Positions 61,227 through 64,000 of a stretch of 64,000 bases of DNA are shown in pieces. Positions within the stretch are counted from its first letter, which is position 1; each line of letters starts with the position of its first letter. The notes under the pieces are model-generated. The model saw only the letters and a list, made by a program, of their open reading frames with translations. It did not search any database and was not told where the DNA came from. This stretch comes from Caballeronia glebae (GTDB taxonomy: Bacteria; Pseudomonadota; Gammaproteobacteria; Burkholderiales; Burkholderiaceae). Where the stretch lies: contig NZ_FCOJ02000015.1 of assembly GCF_001545035.1 (NCBI RefSeq), positions 1-64,000 of the forward strand, given 5' to 3'. The translations under genes and the position numbers were made by a program.

Positions 61227-62417
61227 TCAATCGCCCTTTCCGAAAAGCCGTTTGATGCGCCCCCAGACAACGCTCCATACGAGGCTGCCCGCATTGAACT
61301 TCGCGGACGATGCCGACAGCGCCGCCTCGGGCGCCGCGCTTCCGCCGAGCTGCGCCGGGATGCGCGCGCCGAAATCCGCGATCATCCGGCGCACGAAATC
61401 CTTCACGAGCCCCGAGCGCGAGAATTGCGCGAGCGGTCCCTGCAACATGTATTCGAGCGTGACGGCCACGCGCGTTTTTGCGCCGCCGTCTTCGCTGCTC
61501 AATGCGTAGGTCACGTCGCCGTTGGCGCGCGAGCGGCTGATGTTGTCCTGCCCTGCTCCGCGCATGACCGCGCGATGGGCAGCGTCGTCGCGATCGAGAC
61601 GCGCCGCGCCAGCGAAGTTCGCGGACATCGGTCCGAACTTGATCGCGATCTTGCCTTTCACGCTTTCGCCGTCGTGCTCCACCAGTTCCGCGCCGGGAAG
61701 ACACGACGTGACCGATGGAAGATCGCCCATGAACGCCCACACCTTTTCGAGCGCGAAAGGCACGACGAAGCTGTCGTCGATCGCGGTCCAGCCTTTGCGT
61801 TGCGCCGTTGGCTGATCCGGGGATGCCGCGCTCGTGGCAACGGGCGCTTGTGGTGCAGCGGCCGGCGCGGCCGCGAACGTCTGAAACGCGGGCGCGGATG
61901 TAGTTGCATCGCTAACTATCGCGCGGGCGACGGGCGCGTCCGCGATCGGGTTCGTCTTCAGATCGGCAAGCACCGCCTTGATCGCTGTGACGATCCCCAT
62001 AAAGCCGGTACATCGGCACAGATTGCCCGACAGTTCGAGCCGGATGCGCGCTTCGTCGGCATCGGGAAAGCGGCGCACGATATCGCGCGCGGTGATCAGC
62101 ATGCCGGGCGTGCAGTATCCGCATTGCAGGCCGTGATGAATCGAGAACGAACGACGCAGACGCTTCATCAGTTCGTCGTCGTCGAAGCCTTCTATGGTGC
62201 GTACTTTCTGTTGATCGCATGCGACCGCGAACGTGATGCACGAGCGCACCGGCTCGCCCTCGACGAGCACGGTGCATGCTCCGCACACGCCGTGCTCGCA
62301 GCCGAGATGCGTGCCGGTCAGATTGTGCGTGTCGCGAAGAAAGTCGCCGAGATGCACGCGCGATTCGATATCGCCGCGCACGGCACGGTCGTTGATAGTG
62401 AGTTCGATGACGGACAT
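61227..62417 (-). CDS. molybdenum hydroxylase small subunit [2Fe-2S] fused to a CoxG/SRPBCC domain
   Basis: A 396-residue fusion. Residues 1-160 are the CoxS-type iron-sulfur subunit: [16 protein letters not shown] holds the plant-type cluster and CGYCTPGM with LCRCTGF the second cluster. A linker rich in Ala/Pro (165-205) leads to an SRPBCC/CoxG domain (about 210-365; [34 protein letters not shown]), related to the protein that carries Mo-enzyme subunits to the membrane. It hydroxylates an N-heterocyclic ring carbon together with the FAD and Mo subunits, presumably picolinate to 6-hydroxypicolinate. Start ATG 62417, AAAGAG upstream; ATG 62438 also possible. Confidence 0.85.
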   Translation of the reverse strand: MSVIELTINDRAVRGDIESRVHLGDFLRDTHNLTGTHLGCEHGVCGACTVLVEGEPVRSCITFAVACDQQKVRTIEGFDDDELMKRLRRSFSIHHGLQCGYCTPGMLITARDIVRRFPDADEARIRLELSGNLCRCTGFMGIVTAIKAVLADLKTNPIADAPVARAIVSDATTSAPAFQTFAAAPAAAPQAPVATSAASPDQPTAQRKGWTAIDDSFVVPFALEKVWAFMGDLPSVTSCLPGAELVEHDGESVKGKIAIKFGPMSANFAGAARLDRDDAAHRAVMRGAGQDNISRSRANGDVTYALSSEDGGAKTRVAVTLEYMLQGPLAQFSRSGLVKDFVRRMIADFGARIPAQLGGSAAPEAALSASSAKFNAGSLVWSVVWGRIKRLFGKGD

Positions 62418-62427
62418 GGCAGTCTCT

Positions 62428-63264
62428 TTAAACTTCATTCGCGTTCGACACGCCGAACGCTTGCGCGAGACAACGTTCGAGCGCTGCCGTATGAATCTGC
62501 CGGTCGATGCCGTCCGCGTTGGGCATCGCGCTCGTCACGGCTTGCGCGAGCGCATCGTCGGTGGCGGCAGACAGGCCGCGCTGCGCGATTTGCCGCGCTA
62601 GATCGTCGAGTGCGGCCGGCGGGCCATCGAGTGCGCCGAGCACGAGACGTGCGAGCCCGGTGCGCGCGTCGAATGCGGCCGATGCGCTCGCGTGTGCAAA
62701 TTCGCCGGTCTTGCGGCACAGCTTGTAATAGCCCCAACGAAGCGTCGGGCCGAGCTTCGGTAGCAGCACGGCGGTGATGATCTCGCCGTCTTCGAGCAGC
62801 GTCGTGAATGCGCCGAGCATGAATTCGCTCGCGCGTACTTGCCGCGTGCCGGCCGCTTTCGATAGCTCCAGACGCGCATCGAGCGTGGACAATGCAAGCG
62901 GCCAGTCGGCGGCGGGATCGGCATGAGCGAGACTGCCGCCGATGGTCCCGCGATTGCGAATCGCACGATACGCGATGCCGCCCGCCACATGCTGCAGGTA
63001 CGGATGACGCAGCAGCGCGTGCTTGCCGTCCTCGATCTCCGCATGCGTGACCGCCGCGCCGACACGCACGTACTCGTCCGCATCGGAGACGTGGCGCAGG
63101 TCCGCGATGCGCGATACATCCACGACCCGGCCCGGCCGGGCAAGACGCAGATTGAGCATCGGTCCCATCGACTGACTGCCGGATATGGGCTTCGCGTTAC
63201 TCAATTCCCTGAGCGCGTCAGACAGCGACGTCGCCCTCACATACTCGAACGCAGCGGCTTTCAT
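62428..63264 (-). CDS. molybdenum hydroxylase FAD-binding (CoxM-type) subunit
   Basis: A 278-residue FAD-binding subunit of the xanthine dehydrogenase/CO dehydrogenase family. FAD motifs SGSQSMGPMLNLRLARP (near residue 30, in place of AGGQSL) and RNRGTIGGSLAHADPAADWPLAL (near 108) are present, followed by the CO_deh_flav_C domain. It transfers electrons from the iron-sulfur subunit. It overlaps the Mo large-subunit gene by 4 bp (ATGA, 63261-63264) and the iron-sulfur fusion gene lies just downstream, so all three are one operon read from beyond the right edge. Confidence 0.92.
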   Translation of the reverse strand: MKAAAFEYVRATSLSDALRELSNAKPISGSQSMGPMLNLRLARPGRVVDVSRIADLRHVSDADEYVRVGAAVTHAEIEDGKHALLRHPYLQHVAGGIAYRAIRNRGTIGGSLAHADPAADWPLALSTLDARLELSKAAGTRQVRASEFMLGAFTTLLEDGEIITAVLLPKLGPTLRWGYYKLCRKTGEFAHASASAAFDARTGLARLVLGALDGPPAALDDLARQIAQRGLSAATDDALAQAVTSAMPNADGIDRQIHTAALERCLAQAFGVSNANEV

Positions 63265-64000
63265 CCCGCCACCTCCTGAGTCAGTTCTTCGTTACTCGTC
63301 GCTTTGCGAGCCTTCGCGGTTTCAATCGCGGCAAGCAGACGGCGCGGCGTCAAGGGCGTTTCCGACACTAGCGCGCCGATAGGCGTGAGCGCGTCGTTCA
63401 CTGCGTTGAAGAGCGCGGCCGGCGGCGCGATGGCCCCGCCTTCGCCCACGCCTTTTGCACCGAACTCCGTATAAGGCGACGGCGTTTCCATATGGATGAT
63501 CTTCAAAGATGGCAACTCGGTCGGCCCCGGCAAGATGTAGTCGGCGAGCGTCGACGTGAGCGGTTGCGCGTTGTCGTCGTAGAGCGTTTCCTCGTAGAAC
63601 GCGGTGCCGATGCCCTGCGCCGTGCCACCGATCGTCTGCCCTTCGACGACCATCGGATTGATCATGCGTCCGCAATCCTCGACGATCACGTAGTCGAGAA
63701 TCTCGACATCGCCCGTCTTCGGATCGACCGCGACTGCCGCCGCGTGCGTCGCATAGCTGAAAGCGCCCGTGTCGACCTTCGGCTTGAAACCCTGCGTCGC
63801 TTCGAGGCCGGCGAGATTCACGCCGGCGGGCAAGCGCTCGGGACGCAAATACCATGCGGCCGCGATATCGTGAATCGGCACGCGACCCTTTGCGCCGATC
63901 ACTTCGCCCTTCTCGAAGCGCACGGCATCGAGTTCTTCGCCGAGCAAATGCGCGCCGATGAAAAGCAGACGCGGCAAGAGCTCGCGGCACGTGGCAGCCA
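63261..64000 (-). CDS. molybdenum hydroxylase large (Mo-cofactor) subunit, cut by window edge
   Basis: The frame is open to the right edge (740 bp), reading AATCRELLPRLLFIGAHLLGEEL and onward; the N-terminal part is outside the window. The C-terminal region carries the Mo-enzyme motifs GAFSYATHAAAVAVDPKTGDVEILDYVIVEDCGRMINP, GQTIGGTAQGIGTAFYEE and the catalytic-glutamate end EFGAKGVGEGGAIAPPAALFNAVNDAL, typical of CoxL/xanthine dehydrogenase family. It binds molybdopterin and does ring hydroxylation with water. Substrate inferred as picolinate from the operon. Overlaps the FAD-subunit gene by 4 bp. Confidence 0.93.
   Translation of the reverse strand, partial: AATCRELLPRLLFIGAHLLGEELDAVRFEKGEVIGAKGRVPIHDIAAAWYLRPERLPAGVNLAGLEATQGFKPKVDTGAFSYATHAAAVAVDPKTGDVEILDYVIVEDCGRMINPMVVEGQTIGGTAQGIGTAFYEETLYDDNAQPLTSTLADYILPGPTELPSLKIIHMETPSPYTEFGAKGVGEGGAIAPPAALFNAVNDALTPIGALVSETPLTPRRLLAAIETAKARKATSNEELTQEVAG

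Noticed and set aside
1..64000. tRNA, rRNA and prophage signals
   Set aside because: No recognisable rRNA segment, no CCA-ended cloverleaf with TTCGA-type loop in a convincing context, no integrase or phage structural genes were noticed; absence rests on reading only.
54696..64000. Calling the whole locus a nicotinate (nic) cluster
   Set aside because: The shared lower pathway fits, but the decarboxylase and its leading place in the operon favour picolinate; nic names are kept only for the enzymes of the shared lower pathway.

Overview
The window is high-GC, densely coded and reads like a chromosome or chromid segment of a Burkholderiaceae bacterium (Paraburkholderia/Caballeronia/Burkholderia group). 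The clues are the protein sequences, the abundance of LysR/LacI/GntR/MarR regulators next to catabolic genes, and a split N-acetylglucosamine PTS of the NagF/NagE type. No rRNA, tRNA, CRISPR array or prophage was seen. The genus is inferred, not proven.

Layout. 1-2.6 kb: a truncated LysR gene, a TauE/SafE permease, an exported protein and a cold-shock gene. 2.8-9.3 kb: class II aldolase, a three-gene ribose-type sugar ABC importer, its LacI regulator and a DUF1349 protein. 9.4-14.8 kb: a membrane protein fused to a permuted papain-like domain, a deletion-broken NmrA-like gene beside an intact TetR gene and operator, a glycosyltransferase, and small exported or hypothetical genes. 14.9-19.6 kb: a LacI gene divergent from a MocD-like oxygenase, MocE-like Rieske ferredoxin, ferredoxin reductase and SDR (a three-component oxygenase operon). 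19.6-22.5 kb: chemoreceptor and EamA transporter. 22.5-33.7 kb: hexuronate/aldarate region with two uronate dehydrogenases, a lactonase, two MFS carriers, a LacI and a GntR regulator and a polar-amino-acid-type ABC importer. 34-43 kb: PoxB, alpha/beta hydrolase, DUF899, a BASS transporter, MFS carriers and a GcvA-type LysR. 43.2-44.8 kb: a small foreign-looking islet with an IS scar and a two-gene unit of unknown function that may be an effector with its partner. 45-49.7 kb: acetylpolyamine-deacetylase-like gene, a frameshifted N-carbamoyl/allantoate amidohydrolase, MFS and LysR. 50.3-54.6 kb: NagF (EIIA-HPr-EI) and NagE (EIIC-EIIB plus a degenerate second EIIB).

54.7-64 kb: an apparently near-complete pyridine-carboxylate degradation locus. 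The 2,5-dihydroxypyridine lower pathway (NicX, NicD, NicF and NicE equivalents) sits with an amidohydrolase-2 decarboxylase and a molybdenum hydroxylase, behind a MarR regulator and an MFS carrier. The decarboxylase points to picolinate (pic-type) rather than nicotinate. Three 12-bp sites of the form TCAG-N4-CTGA in the two control regions tie regulator, transporter and catabolic operon together. The Mo large subunit runs off the right edge, and the ring monooxygenase expected for the middle step is not in the window.

Most promising leads: the pic-like locus and its operators, the HdeD-papain fusion, the 43.6-44.8 kb gene pair, the duplicated EIIB of NagE, and two recent gene lesions (11.5 kb and 47.2 kb).
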